A stretch of 64,000 nucleotides of DNA from Parvimonas sp. oral taxon 110 str. F0139 (GCF_000214475.1 NZ_AFII01000002.1:620001-684000); one strand, 5' to 3'. Positions 11,997-21,124 are shown, counted from the first letter of the stretch. The notes: generated from the sequence alone by a model not told the origin. A program made the numbers and translations.

Positions 11997-13103
11997 CTAG
12001 TATTGAGAATCTTGCAACAAAACAGGTAAAACTAAATAAGTATAATCTATATTTTCATCTTCAGGTCTTATGATACAAGCTCCTGCTCTACCATTAAATG
12101 TAATTTCAACAAAATCCTGTTCTATTGTCTTTAATCCCTCTAAAACATATTTTGAATTAAAGGCTATTTTTAAATTATCTCCCTCTTTTTTGATGTCGAT
12201 AATATCTTTTAAATCTCCAATTTCAGATGATCCTTCAACTAAAATACTATTATCATCTATTGTAAAAGTAACTAAATCGCCCTTTTCTGCCTTATAGATA
12301 ATATTTGCTCTTTCAATTGCATTTATTAAATCACGTCTTGAAACAATAACTTTTGTCTTATGTTCGTAGGAAAATAGTGCCTTGTAGTTCAAATACTCTC
12401 CGTCAATTACTCTTGTTGAAAAGATTGTATTTTCAAAAGTGAAAATCGCACTTCCTCTTACCAGTGAAACTCCAACAACAGAACCTTCAGGCACGATTTT
12501 TGAAATTTCGTTTAAAGCTCTTGGTGGAATTATAACTTTTTTCTCAATATCTTCTTCTATCTTAAAACTTCTCTTTGCAATTCTATGTCCATCAAGTGCA
12601 ACAAAATCAACATTTTTATTTTCTATTTCAACATCAACACCATTTAAAACTATTCTATAATCATCAATAGCTGTTGCAAAAATAGTTTGTTTAGTTGCAA
12701 CTTTAAGCAAATTTTCTTGAACATAAAAATCCACTTTATTTTCAAAAGTTGGAAATTCAGGATATGAGTAAATATCCATTGCAATTATATTGAATTTAGC
12801 ATTTTCACATTGAATAAAGACTTTTTCTCTATCAACCTTTATATATACTTCATCATTAGGTAATTTTCTCACTATATTAGAAATCATTGAAGCATTAAGT
12901 AAAATTTCTCCTTCCTTTTCAACTTTACATTCAGTTGAAGTTTCAATAGCAAGTTCCAAATCAGTTGACTTTAAAGTTAATCTATTATCCTTTGCAATAA
13001 ATAAAATTCCTTCTAGTATTGAAGTGTTATTTTTTAAACTTATAGCTCTTAAAGATATATTTATCAAACCCAAAAGTTCATTTTGCATTATCTTTATTTC
13101 CAT
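11997..13103 (-). CDS. dnaN: DNA polymerase III beta subunit (sliding clamp)
   Basis: 368 residues, the normal clamp length, with three repeated clamp folds. Recognisable stretches include the N-terminal KIMQNELLGLINISLRAIS, central FVALDGHRIAKRS and the C-terminal end TYLVLPVLLQDSQY near the partner-binding pocket. It forms the ring that holds polymerase on DNA. It lies downstream of dnaA across a 276-base gap with DnaA-box-like sites. Confidence 0.97.
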   Translation of the reverse strand: MEIKIMQNELLGLINISLRAISLKNNTSILEGILFIAKDNRLTLKSTDLELAIETSTECKVEKEGEILLNASMISNIVRKLPNDEVYIKVDREKVFIQCENAKFNIIAMDIYSYPEFPTFENKVDFYVQENLLKVATKQTIFATAIDDYRIVLNGVDVEIENKNVDFVALDGHRIAKRSFKIEEDIEKKVIIPPRALNEISKIVPEGSVVGVSLVRGSAIFTFENTIFSTRVIDGEYLNYKALFSYEHKTKVIVSRRDLINAIERANIIYKAEKGDLVTFTIDDNSILVEGSSEIGDLKDIIDIKKEGDNLKIAFNSKYVLEGLKTIEQDFVEITFNGRAGACIIRPEDENIDYTYLVLPVLLQDSQY

Positions 13104-13164
13104 AATTTTCTCCTTTTTTTCACATATAAAAAATATATAATTTAGTAGTAATAGTAGTAGGGGC

Positions 13165-13324
13165 TGTGGATATCTTAAACAACCCTTTCAAACATTGAAA
13201 TATCAATATTTATTTACTGTATAACTACTGTATAAATCACAAAATAATTATAGACTTATAAACATATTAACAACGAAAAAAATCTTACAAAGTTATCAAC
13301 AACTTATCAACATACTTATAAACA
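13165..13324. promoter_or_regulatory. DnaA-box-like cluster between dnaA and dnaN
   Basis: Near-consensus DnaA boxes: TTATCAACA at 13293-13301 and 13304-13312, TTATAAACA at 13256-13264 and 13316-13324, and an inverted TGTGGATAT at 13165-13173. They fit the second DnaA-box cluster of a bipartite Firmicute origin, or autoregulation of dnaN. None is a perfect TTATCCACA. Confidence 0.6.
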
Positions 13325-13379
13325 GTATAAGTCGAATAACTAAAAATTTCTTTAAAAATAATATTACTTTTTTGTAATA

Positions 13380-14795
13380 CTAATCTTCTAACATTTTCTT
13401 TATGTTTTCTATATCTTTTCTTACAGATTCAGTAGTCTTTATCTTTTCGTCAATTTTCTTAACCCCATGCATTATGGTAGTATGATCTTTCTCAAAGGCT
13501 GAACCTATATTTCCTAAAGCACAGTCTAACATATTTCTACAAAGATACATCGCAACCTGTCTTGGATAAGCAATTGAGTTAGCCCTATTTTTAGAGCTTA
13601 AATCGGAAACTTCTATTTTAAAGTATTCACTTACAGTTTCCTTTATCAAATCAATATCTAACTCTCTCCTATTGAGTTCATTAAGTTTTTGGGATAAAAT
13701 TCCCTTTACATAATCAACAGTCATTGGAGCATCTTGTTTTAATTTATAATGAGCCAAAACATTAATTAAAGCCCCTTCGAGCTCTCTTATGTTCGTCTTT
13801 ATATTCATTGCAATAAATTCTAAAACTTCATTTGAAAGAGCTATAGGCTCATACTTTACCTTATCTTGTAAAATAGCCATTCTCGTCTCAAAATCAGGTG
13901 GTTGAATATCAACAGTTAGACCCATATTAAATCTGCTCTTAAGTCTGTCCTCCAGATTTTTAATCTCCTTTGGTGGTCTATCTGATGAAATTATAATTTG
14001 CTTATTTCTACTGTATAATTCATTAAAAGTATGAAAAAATTCCTCTTGTGTTGCAGTCTTTCCTGCAATAAATTGAATATCATCTATAAGCAAAACATCC
14101 ACATTTCTATATTTCTTTCTAAATTCAGATTCTGAATTTTGATTTTTATCCCTAATTGAGTCAATCAAGTCAATTGTAAATTTCTCACTACTCAAATATA
14201 AGACCTTACAATCAAAATTTTTGTGAATTTCATAGCCAATAGCTTTCATAAGGTGAGTTTTTCCAAGTCCTGAATTTCCATAAATGAAAAGAGGATTGTA
14301 AGTACCAGCGGGATTTTTGGCAACTGCTTCAGCTGCAGCCATAGCAAATTCATTATTTTTACCCTTTACGAAATTGTCAAAAGTAAATCTCTCTGAAAAA
14401 GCTGAAGAATTATTTGAAGAAGAAATTTTCTTTAATTTTCCCTTTTTTGAGCCTTTTTCAGAAGATTTTGAAAAGAAAGAAGTTTGACCTCCTAAATTTT
14501 TAATTGCTTCTAGATAGATTTCATCAGTAGCGACAACAGGTAAAAGCTCAGTTTTTTCTTTTGTTAAAGGAAAAAGTTGATTATTTATTGCATCTTCAAT
14601 ATAATCTTTAAAATTTCCATTTATAAAAGTTTTAATATAATTAGACTGACAAAGTACCATTAACTTATGATTCTCATAACAAATTGGCTTTAAAACTTCA
14701 ATCCAAGTCGCAAATCGACTTTCTCCGAGTTTATCTTTTAACTCATTGCAAACTTCAAGCCATAAGCTATCAACCACTATTTCATTCTCAAACAT
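13380..14795 (-). CDS. dnaA: Chromosomal replication initiator DnaA
   Basis: 471 residues with all four domains. Domain I at 1-80; a short Ser/Lys-rich linker at about 105-130; the AAA+ domain with Walker A GNSGLGKT (173-180), Walker B VLLIDDIQF and sensor ISSDRPPKEI; and the C-terminal helix-turn-helix with the signature DHTTIMHG. ATP-DnaA binds TTATCCACA boxes and opens oriC; four perfect boxes lie directly upstream. ATG preceded by GGGGAG. First gene of the leftward origin operon. Confidence 0.98.
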   Translation of the reverse strand: MFENEIVVDSLWLEVCNELKDKLGESRFATWIEVLKPICYENHKLMVLCQSNYIKTFINGNFKDYIEDAINNQLFPLTKEKTELLPVVATDEIYLEAIKNLGGQTSFFSKSSEKGSKKGKLKKISSSNNSSAFSERFTFDNFVKGKNNEFAMAAAEAVAKNPAGTYNPLFIYGNSGLGKTHLMKAIGYEIHKNFDCKVLYLSSEKFTIDLIDSIRDKNQNSESEFRKKYRNVDVLLIDDIQFIAGKTATQEEFFHTFNELYSRNKQIIISSDRPPKEIKNLEDRLKSRFNMGLTVDIQPPDFETRMAILQDKVKYEPIALSNEVLEFIAMNIKTNIRELEGALINVLAHYKLKQDAPMTVDYVKGILSQKLNELNRRELDIDLIKETVSEYFKIEVSDLSSKNRANSIAYPRQVAMYLCRNMLDCALGNIGSAFEKDHTTIMHGVKKIDEKIKTTESVRKDIENIKKMLED

Positions 14796-15240
14796 AAACT
14801 ACTCCCCATTTTCTAAGTTATTAACATATTTATCCACAGCAGATAAAATTTTTAAAACATTGAAATTTTAATATTAATAAAGACTTTTTTAAAAGATAAT
14901 TAAATATTTTAAAAAGTTATCCACATTTTTATAAAAGTTATTTTGTTTATAAAATAAATTGTATTTTTTCAAATTTTGTTAAATTATAAAATATTTATTA
15001 GTAAAAAATAAACAATTTATCCACATATTTATTCTACTTATCCACATATTACATTTTTGTAAAAAAATAATTTGTAGATAATTTTATTGAAAATTTTTAA
15101 TAATTTTTTACTATTTAAAAAAATTTACACATCTTTTCACAGTTAAATTATACCAAAAATACAAAAAAAACTCAAATTTATTGCATTTAATATGCAAATT
15201 ATTGTAAATATATAAACAAAAATATTACGTTAAAATTTAT
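14796..15240. other. Chromosomal origin of replication (oriC)
   Basis: Upstream of dnaA are four perfect DnaA boxes TTATCCACA, all on the plus strand: 14830-14838, 14917-14925, 15017-15025 and 15038-15046. They are followed by a nearly pure A/T stretch (about 15060-15240) suitable as the unwinding element. Gene strands diverge from about here (dnaA-gyrA leftward, rpmH-mnmE rightward). No ORF is credible. The exact unwinding site cannot be fixed by eye. Confidence 0.9.
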
Positions 15241-15249
15241 TGCACAAAA

Positions 15250-15276
15250 AATCCACTTGCAAAAAGCAAATGGATT
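15250..15276 (-). terminator. Terminator after the ABC exporter gene
   Basis: AATCCACTTGC pairs with GCAAATGGATT around AAAAA, with one mismatch. On the minus strand it ends in six T. It protects oriC from readthrough. Confidence 0.7.
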
Positions 15277-15280
15277 AATT

Positions 15281-16828
15281 TTATATTAAAATTTCTCTAT
15301 TACAAATATCATCCACAATATCATCGTGAGAAATTATAAAAATAATTTTATCTTTTGATATTTCTTTTATTCTGTTGTAAATTTCAACAGAACTTTCTTT
15401 ATCAATGCTTGAAGTGATTTCATCTAATAGAAGTATATCCACATCGGAATTAATTGCTCTTGCTAAGGCAATTTTTTGTTTTTCTCCTCCTGATAAATCA
15501 GCACCTAAGTTAAAAATATCAGAGTCCAAGTCTTTAGACGAGAAGATAGTTTTTAAGAGCGGATCTTGTTTTAGGCTGTCAATTTTATCTTTATAATTTT
15601 CTATACCGAAAAATAAATTGTCCTCTAAAGAGCCTTGAAATACATAAGCATCCTGTCCCATATATTCAATTCTATTCCTTAGAGCTAATAAATTGTATGA
15701 GTTTATTTCTTTTCCATTAATAAAAATACCGTCATTTTCTCTAAAGCCAATAATTGATTTTAAGAATGTACTCTTTCCTCTACCGGAGTCTCCCTTTATT
15801 CTAATTATATCTCCTTTTGAAAATTCTCCGACAATATTAACATCAATACTATGTGTAGGAAGTTTTAATTCTGAAATATTAAAGGAAATATTTTTTATCT
15901 CTTCAAGATTATTTCCATTATAAACTTCACTCATTTTTTCTAAATTTTCCTTAAATTCTTTGGCTATTGTGAAATTTCTTTTATTTAGTTTTGAACTGAC
16001 AAGAGAACTTAATGTATTAAAAAATGTTGGAATTAAAATCATAAGTATCATCAATGAAAAATAATCATGTCCAACAAGGGCAAAATTATAAACCCCATAA
16101 GTTAAAATAACAGTTTGAAAAATTGAATTAATACTGTGAATTAAGGTAGAAGTACTTACAGAATACATATTTACATCAGACATTGAGTTGTAAATAGTAT
16201 CTACTGTATCACTTAAATAATTTTTAATAATATCAGGATTGGATTTTTGTTTTATATATTCAGTATTTGAAATGACGGATAAAACTTTTTGCCAGCCGGT
16301 AGTAACCTGTAATTCCATATTTCTAGACTTTCCCAATAGCACTTTGTTTATCTTCGCAAAGCCTAAAATATTTATAGGAATGACTACTAAACAAGCGAAA
16401 AATATGTATTTATTAATAATTAAAATCCAAATAGAAACAATGACCATAACAAGTGAATTTGTTATTAATTTGATATTATCCCCTGTGATAAAGAGATAAA
16501 TATTGTTAACACTCATTATTGTCTTATCCAAAATTTTCATTATTCCTTCGGAAATTATGTAATCATATTTTAAAGTTAAAATATCTTTTAGATAGTCGAA
16601 AAAATTCTCTCTATTTAACTTTCTTGAATAATGTTCTTTTATTACAATGAATAAAATATTTATTAGCATAAAAACAGCCATAATTATAGATAAAAGTAAA
16701 ATTCTATAGATAGTAATTCCCTCTACACTTTTACTCCAAATTTGAACCATAATTGGGGCAATTAGGCTAAATACAACTGAAACTAATGACAAAATTATCA
16801 TTATTACTAAAAAACATAAATAACTCAA
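15281..16828 (-). CDS. ABC exporter, fused membrane and ATPase domains
   Basis: 515 residues: an N-terminal membrane domain with about 5-6 hydrophobic segments (to about residue 280), then an ATPase domain with Walker A KGDSGRGKST, signature LSGGEKQK and Walker B DILLLDEITSS (Ile-Thr replaces the usual Pro-Thr). It begins with TTG eight bases after GGAGG. The layout is that of ABC exporters for peptides or drugs; no C39 peptidase domain is present. It stands between oriC and the KilA-N gene, outside the canonical origin gene order, and a 31-codon peptide ORF lies just upstream on the same strand. Substrate unknown. Confidence 0.85.
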   Translation of the reverse strand: MSYLCFLVIMIILSLVSVVFSLIAPIMVQIWSKSVEGITIYRILLLSIIMAVFMLINILFIVIKEHYSRKLNRENFFDYLKDILTLKYDYIISEGIMKILDKTIMSVNNIYLFITGDNIKLITNSLVMVIVSIWILIINKYIFFACLVVIPINILGFAKINKVLLGKSRNMELQVTTGWQKVLSVISNTEYIKQKSNPDIIKNYLSDTVDTIYNSMSDVNMYSVSTSTLIHSINSIFQTVILTYGVYNFALVGHDYFSLMILMILIPTFFNTLSSLVSSKLNKRNFTIAKEFKENLEKMSEVYNGNNLEEIKNISFNISELKLPTHSIDVNIVGEFSKGDIIRIKGDSGRGKSTFLKSIIGFRENDGIFINGKEINSYNLLALRNRIEYMGQDAYVFQGSLEDNLFFGIENYKDKIDSLKQDPLLKTIFSSKDLDSDIFNLGADLSGGEKQKIALARAINSDVDILLLDEITSSIDKESSVEIYNRIKEISKDKIIFIISHDDIVDDICNREILI

Positions 16829-16866
16829 AACAAAATCCTCCCTATTTATAAAAATTATTTTGAATA

Positions 16867-16962
16867 TTATTGCATTATATGTAAACTATAAAATACAGTC
16901 AAAAATATAAAAAGAAAAAAGAGTATTCTTATTAATTTTCTAAATGTATAATTATTTTTCAT
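16867..16962 (-). CDS. Possible 31-residue hydrophobic peptide upstream of ABC exporter
   Basis: ATG at 16962 follows a strong GGAGG site by 7 bases. The product begins MKNNYTFRKLIRILFFLFIF and ends YSLHIMQ: a basic head and one hydrophobic segment. It stops 38 bases before the exporter's TTG start, on the same strand. It could be a small membrane protein, an export substrate or a leader peptide. Support is limited to RBS, composition and context. Confidence 0.45.
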   Translation of the reverse strand: MKNNYTFRKLIRILFFLFIFLTVFYSLHIMQ

Positions 16963-17093
16963 TTTTTTCCTCCAAAAACTTTGTAAATATAATAAGTAAC
17001 TGATACTATCCGTTTGCCTATGTTTATATCAATCCTTGGATGACTTTCTTTAAAATTTTTTTACATTTAAGTTACCACCATTTAATCATCTCT

Positions 17094-17942
17094 CTATTTC
17101 TTTGACTTATTCTCCAAACTCTTAATACCTGTATTGTTCAGCTTTTCAATTGACAGCAGCTGAGTTCTAGCAAGTTTTCTAAGTTCTATCATTCTTTCTT
17201 TTTGATTCATACATTTACCAATAAGGATTGCATTGTAGCTTTCCATATTTGCTAGCACAAGTAATTCATTGAGACTTGCATAGTCTCTCATATTACCTTT
17301 TAAATCTGGATTTTCTTCACGCCACTGTTTAGCTCTTTTATTAAACAATGCAACATTTAGCATATCTGCTTCACTTGCATATTTATAGGATAATTGTTCA
17401 TTAGTAAGATCTTTTAAGAGATATTCTTTGATTGCATCTGTATGAATTTTGTAGTTAATCTTTGAAATTTCTCGATTAAGATTCCATCCCAACGACAATC
17501 TTGAGTTTTCATCTGATTTAAGTCTTTTGTAATCTTGAATTACATACATCTTAAATTCAGCAGAAATCCATGAAGCAAATTCAAAGGCAATATCTGTATG
17601 TGCAAATGCACCGCCATATCTTCCACCTTTTGAAATAATTCCAATTGCTTGTGTTTTCTCTATCCATTTCTTAGGAGACAATGTAAAGGAATTATATCCA
17701 GCTTCTGATTTAATTCGGTCGAATTCGACCGAATTGAAATTCATATTGTTTAAGCTTTCCCATAAACCAAGAAATTCAATTGTATCTTTCCTTCTCATCC
17801 AATTTTTTATTACATCGCTTGGTTCATCGCTTTTATATCTTGCAATATCCGTTAGACTTATATAGTCGTTTTTAAAGTCTTCAGTGTAAATTTGAATCGC
17901 AAAACCTTTTGCTTCAATTATGTCTTTTTTCGCATTAGACAT
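17094..17942 (-). CDS. KilA-N domain protein
   Basis: About 282 residues from the ATG at 17942, chosen because AAAGGGGGAAC precedes it; an in-frame extension to 17981 lacks such a site. The KilA-N DNA-binding domain spans about residues 15-130: YISLTDIARYKSDEPSDVI, NWMRRKDTIEFLGLWE, FNSVEFDRIKSEAG, and GGRYGGAFAHTDIAFEFASW. The C-terminal half is helical and charged. The family occurs in phages and as chromosomal singletons; function is generally unknown. No phage genes surround it here. A 24-base perfect palindrome lies inside the gene (17712-17735). Confidence 0.87.
   Translation of the reverse strand: MSNAKKDIIEAKGFAIQIYTEDFKNDYISLTDIARYKSDEPSDVIKNWMRRKDTIEFLGLWESLNNMNFNSVEFDRIKSEAGYNSFTLSPKKWIEKTQAIGIISKGGRYGGAFAHTDIAFEFASWISAEFKMYVIQDYKRLKSDENSRLSLGWNLNREISKINYKIHTDAIKEYLLKDLTNEQLSYKYASEADMLNVALFNKRAKQWREENPDLKGNMRDYASLNELLVLANMESYNAILIGKCMNQKERMIELRKLARTQLLSIEKLNNTGIKSLENKSKK
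17712..17735. repeat. 24-bp perfect palindrome inside the KilA-N gene
   Basis: Half-site AATTCGGTCGAA followed immediately by its exact reverse complement. It is GC-richer than its surroundings and codes for part of the conserved FNSVEFDRI motif. Confidence 0.85.
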
Positions 17943-18120
17943 ATGAGTTCCCCCTTTATGCTGATGTAATGATAACAACATTTATTTTTGTGATAACTGC
18001 TCTAAATAGCACACCAACTATTCTTTTTTTGATTTTAAATTTTGATATAAGCTCTAAAACTCTTGTATTACCTTGACTATTTGCCACTGTGATTATTATG
18101 AAACGAAACCCAAAATTTTT

Positions 18121-18666
18121 TTAAATACCTTTTATCATTTTTATATTGTTGTATCGTGTTCCATCCTTCAAAATGAAGGCATTAGGAGTTTCTCCAACTT
18201 GTATGAATCCAATCTTCTCATAAAGAGCCCTTCCTCTTTCATTACCTGAGAAATAATCCAGTTCAATTTGAGAAAGATTCCATTCCTTAGCTTGCTTTTC
18301 AAGACAAATAAGCAACTTCTTTCCTATTCCTAAGTTCCAGAATTCTTTCAGCACAGAAACAGCAACATTCCCTCGATGGCACATTTTCTTTTTTGTCAGT
18401 CTTGTAATCATGCCATTTGCAATTAATCTTCCATCCATTTCGACAACAAGCATAAGTGTATTATCAGATTCATTAAAGCCTTTTATCATTTTTGCTTCCT
18501 CTTCTGCAGACATAGTTATTTCTTCTGGATAAGAATACAAGAAATCAGATTCTCCCATAACAGTCTTCAAATATTCAACAATTTCTGCAGCATCCTTTAC
18601 TTGAATCTCTCTAATTTCACAGATTCTCCCATCTTTTAGTTCAAATTTTTCTGGTGTGTATTTCAC
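18121..18666 (-). CDS. GNAT family N-acetyltransferase
   Basis: 181 residues with a complete GNAT fold. Motif A is seen at [20 protein letters not shown] (acetyl-CoA pyrophosphate loop, about 109-128). Then [21 protein letters not shown], the typical N-R-A-LYEKxGF helix of motif B. The substrate (small molecule, peptide or tRNA-linked) cannot be told. No neighbour suggests a pathway. It lies between the KilA-N gene and rpmH, in the insert that separates dnaA from rpmH. Confidence 0.88.
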   Translation of the reverse strand: MKYTPEKFELKDGRICEIREIQVKDAAEIVEYLKTVMGESDFLYSYPEEITMSAEEEAKMIKGFNESDNTLMLVVEMDGRLIANGMITRLTKKKMCHRGNVAVSVLKEFWNLGIGKKLLICLEKQAKEWNLSQIELDYFSGNERGRALYEKIGFIQVGETPNAFILKDGTRYNNIKMIKGI

Positions 18667-18804
18667 ATTTATCCCTCACATAAATCCCAATATAACTTTA
18701 ACTTAATGATATCATCTTTTTTGTTGAATGTAAATACTTATATTCTGAATTAAAAATTTTGTTCATTATAGGTATAAAAATTTGTAATTTTTTTATATTT
18801 TTAC

Positions 18805-18834
18805 TTGACAATTATACTTAAAATAGCTTATAAT
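18805..18834 (+). promoter_or_regulatory. Promoter of the rpmH operon
   Basis: TTGACA (18805-18810), 18-base spacer, TATAAT (18829-18834). It is 62 bases before rpmH and the rightward origin operon. Confidence 0.85.
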
Positions 18835-18896
18835 CTATGGTAGTGTTTTATTAAATAACCTAAAGGTGATTATAATAAGGAGGTGTCATCTATATT

Positions 18897-19031
18897 ATGA
18901 AAAGAACTTATCAACCGAATAGAAGAAAAAGAAGTAAAATTCATGGTTTTAGAAAGAGAATGAGTACAAAAGCAGGTAGAGCTGTATTAAAGAGAAGAAG
19001 ACTTAAAAATAGAAAAGTTTTATCAGCATAG
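18897..19031 (+). CDS. rpmH: 50S ribosomal protein L34
   Basis: 44 residues starting [20 protein letters not shown] and ending KNRKVLSA, the invariant L34 sequence. Highly basic. Preceded by AAGGAGGTG at 18877-18885. Canonical first gene of the rpmH-rnpA-yidD-yidC-jag cluster next to the origin. Confidence 0.98.
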   Translation: MKRTYQPNRRKRSKIHGFRKRMSTKAGRAVLKRRRLKNRKVLSA

Positions 19032-19054
19032 GCCAACATTAGTGTGGCCTTTTC
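19031..19054 (+). terminator. Hairpin between rpmH and rnpA
   Basis: GGCC ... GGCC stem-loop (GGCCAACA / TGTGGCC with a bulge) followed by TTTT, directly after the rpmH stop. Probably partial termination, leaving more L34 than RnpA message. Confidence 0.65.
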
Positions 19055-19101
19055 TAAAATTCAGCTTTTTGCTTTGTGTTTGAAGCATGGAAAGATGATA
19101 T

Positions 19102-19442
19102 ATGAATAAGGAAATTAGATTAAGAAAAAATAGAGAGTTTCAAACTGTTTACAAGCGTGGAAAAAATTTTTGGAATAAAGATTTTACCATTTTTATCCGA
19201 CCGACAAATAGAAAAAAAGTTAAGTTCGGTGTTTCCGTTACTAAAAAGTTTGGAAAAGCAAATAAACGTAATTTGATTAAGAGAAGAATAAAAGAGATAA
19301 TAAGACTTAATGTTTGTGATTTAGGATTAGGTTATGAAATGGTAATTTTACCGAAAAAAACACTTTAGAAATTGATTACATTGAACTTGAGAGGTCTTTG
19401 TTAAGACTTATAAATTATGCTTTAAAGAAGGTTTTAAATTGA
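19102..19442 (+). CDS. rnpA: Ribonuclease P protein component, frame broken near the 3' end
   Basis: The intact frame gives 88 residues with the RNase P protein core: [16 protein letters not shown], then [20 protein letters not shown] (the RNR-type RNA-binding motif), then [21 protein letters not shown]. It hits a stop after A7 at 19354-19360. With one more A the frame continues [20 protein letters not shown] and ends with TGA at 19440-19442, giving the usual 110-115 residues and the normal 4-base overlap with yidD. The protein binds the RNA of RNase P for tRNA 5' processing and is essential in bacteria, so a sequence error is likely. Confidence 0.92.
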
Positions 19443-19651
19443 GAAAATTGATGATTTTATTAATTAAATTCTATAGAAAATATATTTCTGGCCTTTGGGG
19501 ACATGGAAAATGTAAATTTACACCGACTTGTTCGGAATATGCGATTTTAGCGTATCAGAAATACAATTTTTTTAAGGCAAGTTTTTTAGTTATTTGGAGA
19601 ATTTTAAGATGTAATCCTTTTGGAAAAGGTGGGTATGATCCACTAAAATAG
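19439..19651 (+). CDS. yidD: Membrane protein insertion efficiency factor YidD
   Basis: 70 residues with the family signature [20 protein letters not shown], then [13 protein letters not shown] and [17 protein letters not shown]. The start is TTG overlapping the restored rnpA stop by 4 bases. It is thought to assist YidC-dependent membrane insertion. Its place between rnpA and yidC is canonical. Confidence 0.95.
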   Translation: MRKLMILLIKFYRKYISGLWGHGKCKFTPTCSEYAILAYQKYNFFKASFLVIWRILRCNPFGKGGYDPLK

Positions 19652-19660
19652 GAGGAATAA

Positions 19661-20359
19661 ATGGCATTTTTAAGAAATTTAATGGGATCTGTATTAAAAT
19701 TTATTTATGAAGGAGTTGCTTCAATTTTACCTAATGAGCCTTCAAGTATTTCATATTTAGCGATTAGTATTATTATAATTTCTATAATTTTTAAGATTGT
19801 ACTTTTCCCAATATTTTTAAGTAGTATAAAAAATCAAAAGATTCAAGCAAAGTTTGCTAAAGAGCAACAAAAGATAAGAGAAAAATATAAACATGATCCA
19901 CAAGCTATGAATCTTAAACTTATGGAATTTAATAAAGAACATGGAATTAAACAACTTGGTGGTTGTTTACCTTTGATTTTTAACTTTATTTTAGTTATAG
20001 CGATGTTTGCAGTAATGAGAGAGCCATTGTTATATATTTTTGGGGATGCAAATGCAGATGTTATGAAAAATTTCCTTTGGATTAAGGATTTGTCAGCACC
20101 AGACCCACTTTTATATGGTCTTCCTTTGATAAATGCAATTACTCAATATGTTTACCTTGATTTGAGTAATAGAGATCAACAGGATAATCCTGGTGCAAAA
20201 TCTATGGAAACTATGAAATATATATTCCCATTAGTAATATTTATTTCTGCTAAGAGTTTCTCTGCTGGTCTTGCACTTTATTGGGCTATGACAAATATTG
20301 TAGAAATTTTATTGAGATTAGCTTTGACTGCTTACGAAAATAAAAAGATGAGTAATTAG
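19661..20359 (+). CDS. yidC: Membrane protein insertase YidC (OxaI family)
   Basis: 232 residues, the short Gram-positive form. It has about five membrane segments, including SISYLAISIIIISIIFKIVL and CLPLIFNFILVIAMFAVM. The cytoplasmic loop between segments 1 and 2 is charged (FAKEQQKIREKYKHDPQAMN), as in Oxa1/YidC. The conserved Arg/Lys-bearing groove segment precedes this loop (LFPIFLSSIKNQ). No lipobox is visible at the N-terminus. It inserts membrane proteins with or without Sec. Confidence 0.93.
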   Translation: MAFLRNLMGSVLKFIYEGVASILPNEPSSISYLAISIIIISIIFKIVLFPIFLSSIKNQKIQAKFAKEQQKIREKYKHDPQAMNLKLMEFNKEHGIKQLGGCLPLIFNFILVIAMFAVMREPLLYIFGDANADVMKNFLWIKDLSAPDPLLYGLPLINAITQYVYLDLSNRDQQDNPGAKSMETMKYIFPLVIFISAKSFSAGLALYWAMTNIVEILLRLALTAYENKKMSN

Positions 20360-20376
20360 TTGAAAGGAGCAAAAGA

Positions 20377-21087
20377 ATGACTGTTGTAAAATCAGCAAAA
20401 ACTGTTGATGAAGCTGTTAAACTTGCTTTAGCAGAATTATCAGCAGATATTTCAGATGTTGATGTTAAAGTAATTGAAAAACCAAAGAGCGGTTTTTTGG
20501 GCTTTGGTTCAAGAGATGCTTTAGTTGAAGTTTCTTTAAAACAAGAAAAAGAAGAAAATTATAATGAGTTTATAGAAGAAGTTGTTGATGAAGTTGTTGA
20601 AGAAACTTGTTGTAAAAAAGAAGTTCCCGCTAAAAGCGAAGATATAGAAAAAATTGAAAGATTTTTAAAAGACTTAATTTTGAAAATGGGAGTTGACGGT
20701 GAAATAACTTTTGATGAAGATGAAGAAGCTGTCAATTTGTATATAAATAAATCTGATGATTTTAAAGTTTTGATTGGAAAATCTGGAGAAACTTTAGAAA
20801 GTATTCAATATATTGTAAGTATTTTTGCTAGAAGAAATACTTCCTTAGAAAAGAGAGTTTTCTTAGATATAAATGGATATAAGAAGAGAAAAGAAGAATC
20901 AATCAGAGAAATGGCAATGACTTTTGCTAAAAAATCTATTAGATATAAAAAAGTTATGAGACTTAGACCTATGAATGCTTATGAGAGAAGAATTGTTCAC
21001 TCAACTTTACACAATATGAAAGGTGTATTTACTGTGAGCGAAGGTGAAGAACCACATAGAAAGGTTGTTATCAAACCTAAATTTTAA
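20377..21087 (+). CDS. jag: RNA-binding protein Jag/KhpB
   Basis: 236 residues. Jag N-domain at 1-55 (KTVDEAVKLALAELSADISD, PKSGFLGFGSRDALVEV); an acidic linker at about 60-95; KH domain at about 95-165 (KVLIGKSGETLESIQYIVS); R3H domain at about 170-236 (RPMNAYERRIVHSTLHNM). Known homologues bind RNA and affect cell elongation. It follows yidC by 17 bases. Confidence 0.95.
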   Translation: MTVVKSAKTVDEAVKLALAELSADISDVDVKVIEKPKSGFLGFGSRDALVEVSLKQEKEENYNEFIEEVVDEVVEETCCKKEVPAKSEDIEKIERFLKDLILKMGVDGEITFDEDEEAVNLYINKSDDFKVLIGKSGETLESIQYIVSIFARRNTSLEKRVFLDINGYKKRKEESIREMAMTFAKKSIRYKKVMRLRPMNAYERRIVHSTLHNMKGVFTVSEGEEPHRKVVIKPKF

Positions 21088-21096
21088 TATGCAATT

Positions 21097-21124
21097 AAAA
21101 GAACGTTTAGGCGTTCTTTTGCTT
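21097..21124 (+). terminator. Hairpin between jag and mnmE
   Basis: AAAAGAACG (21097-21105) / CGTTCTTTT (21112-21120) around TTTAGG. The U-tract is short and part of the stem, so termination is probably partial. Confidence 0.65.
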
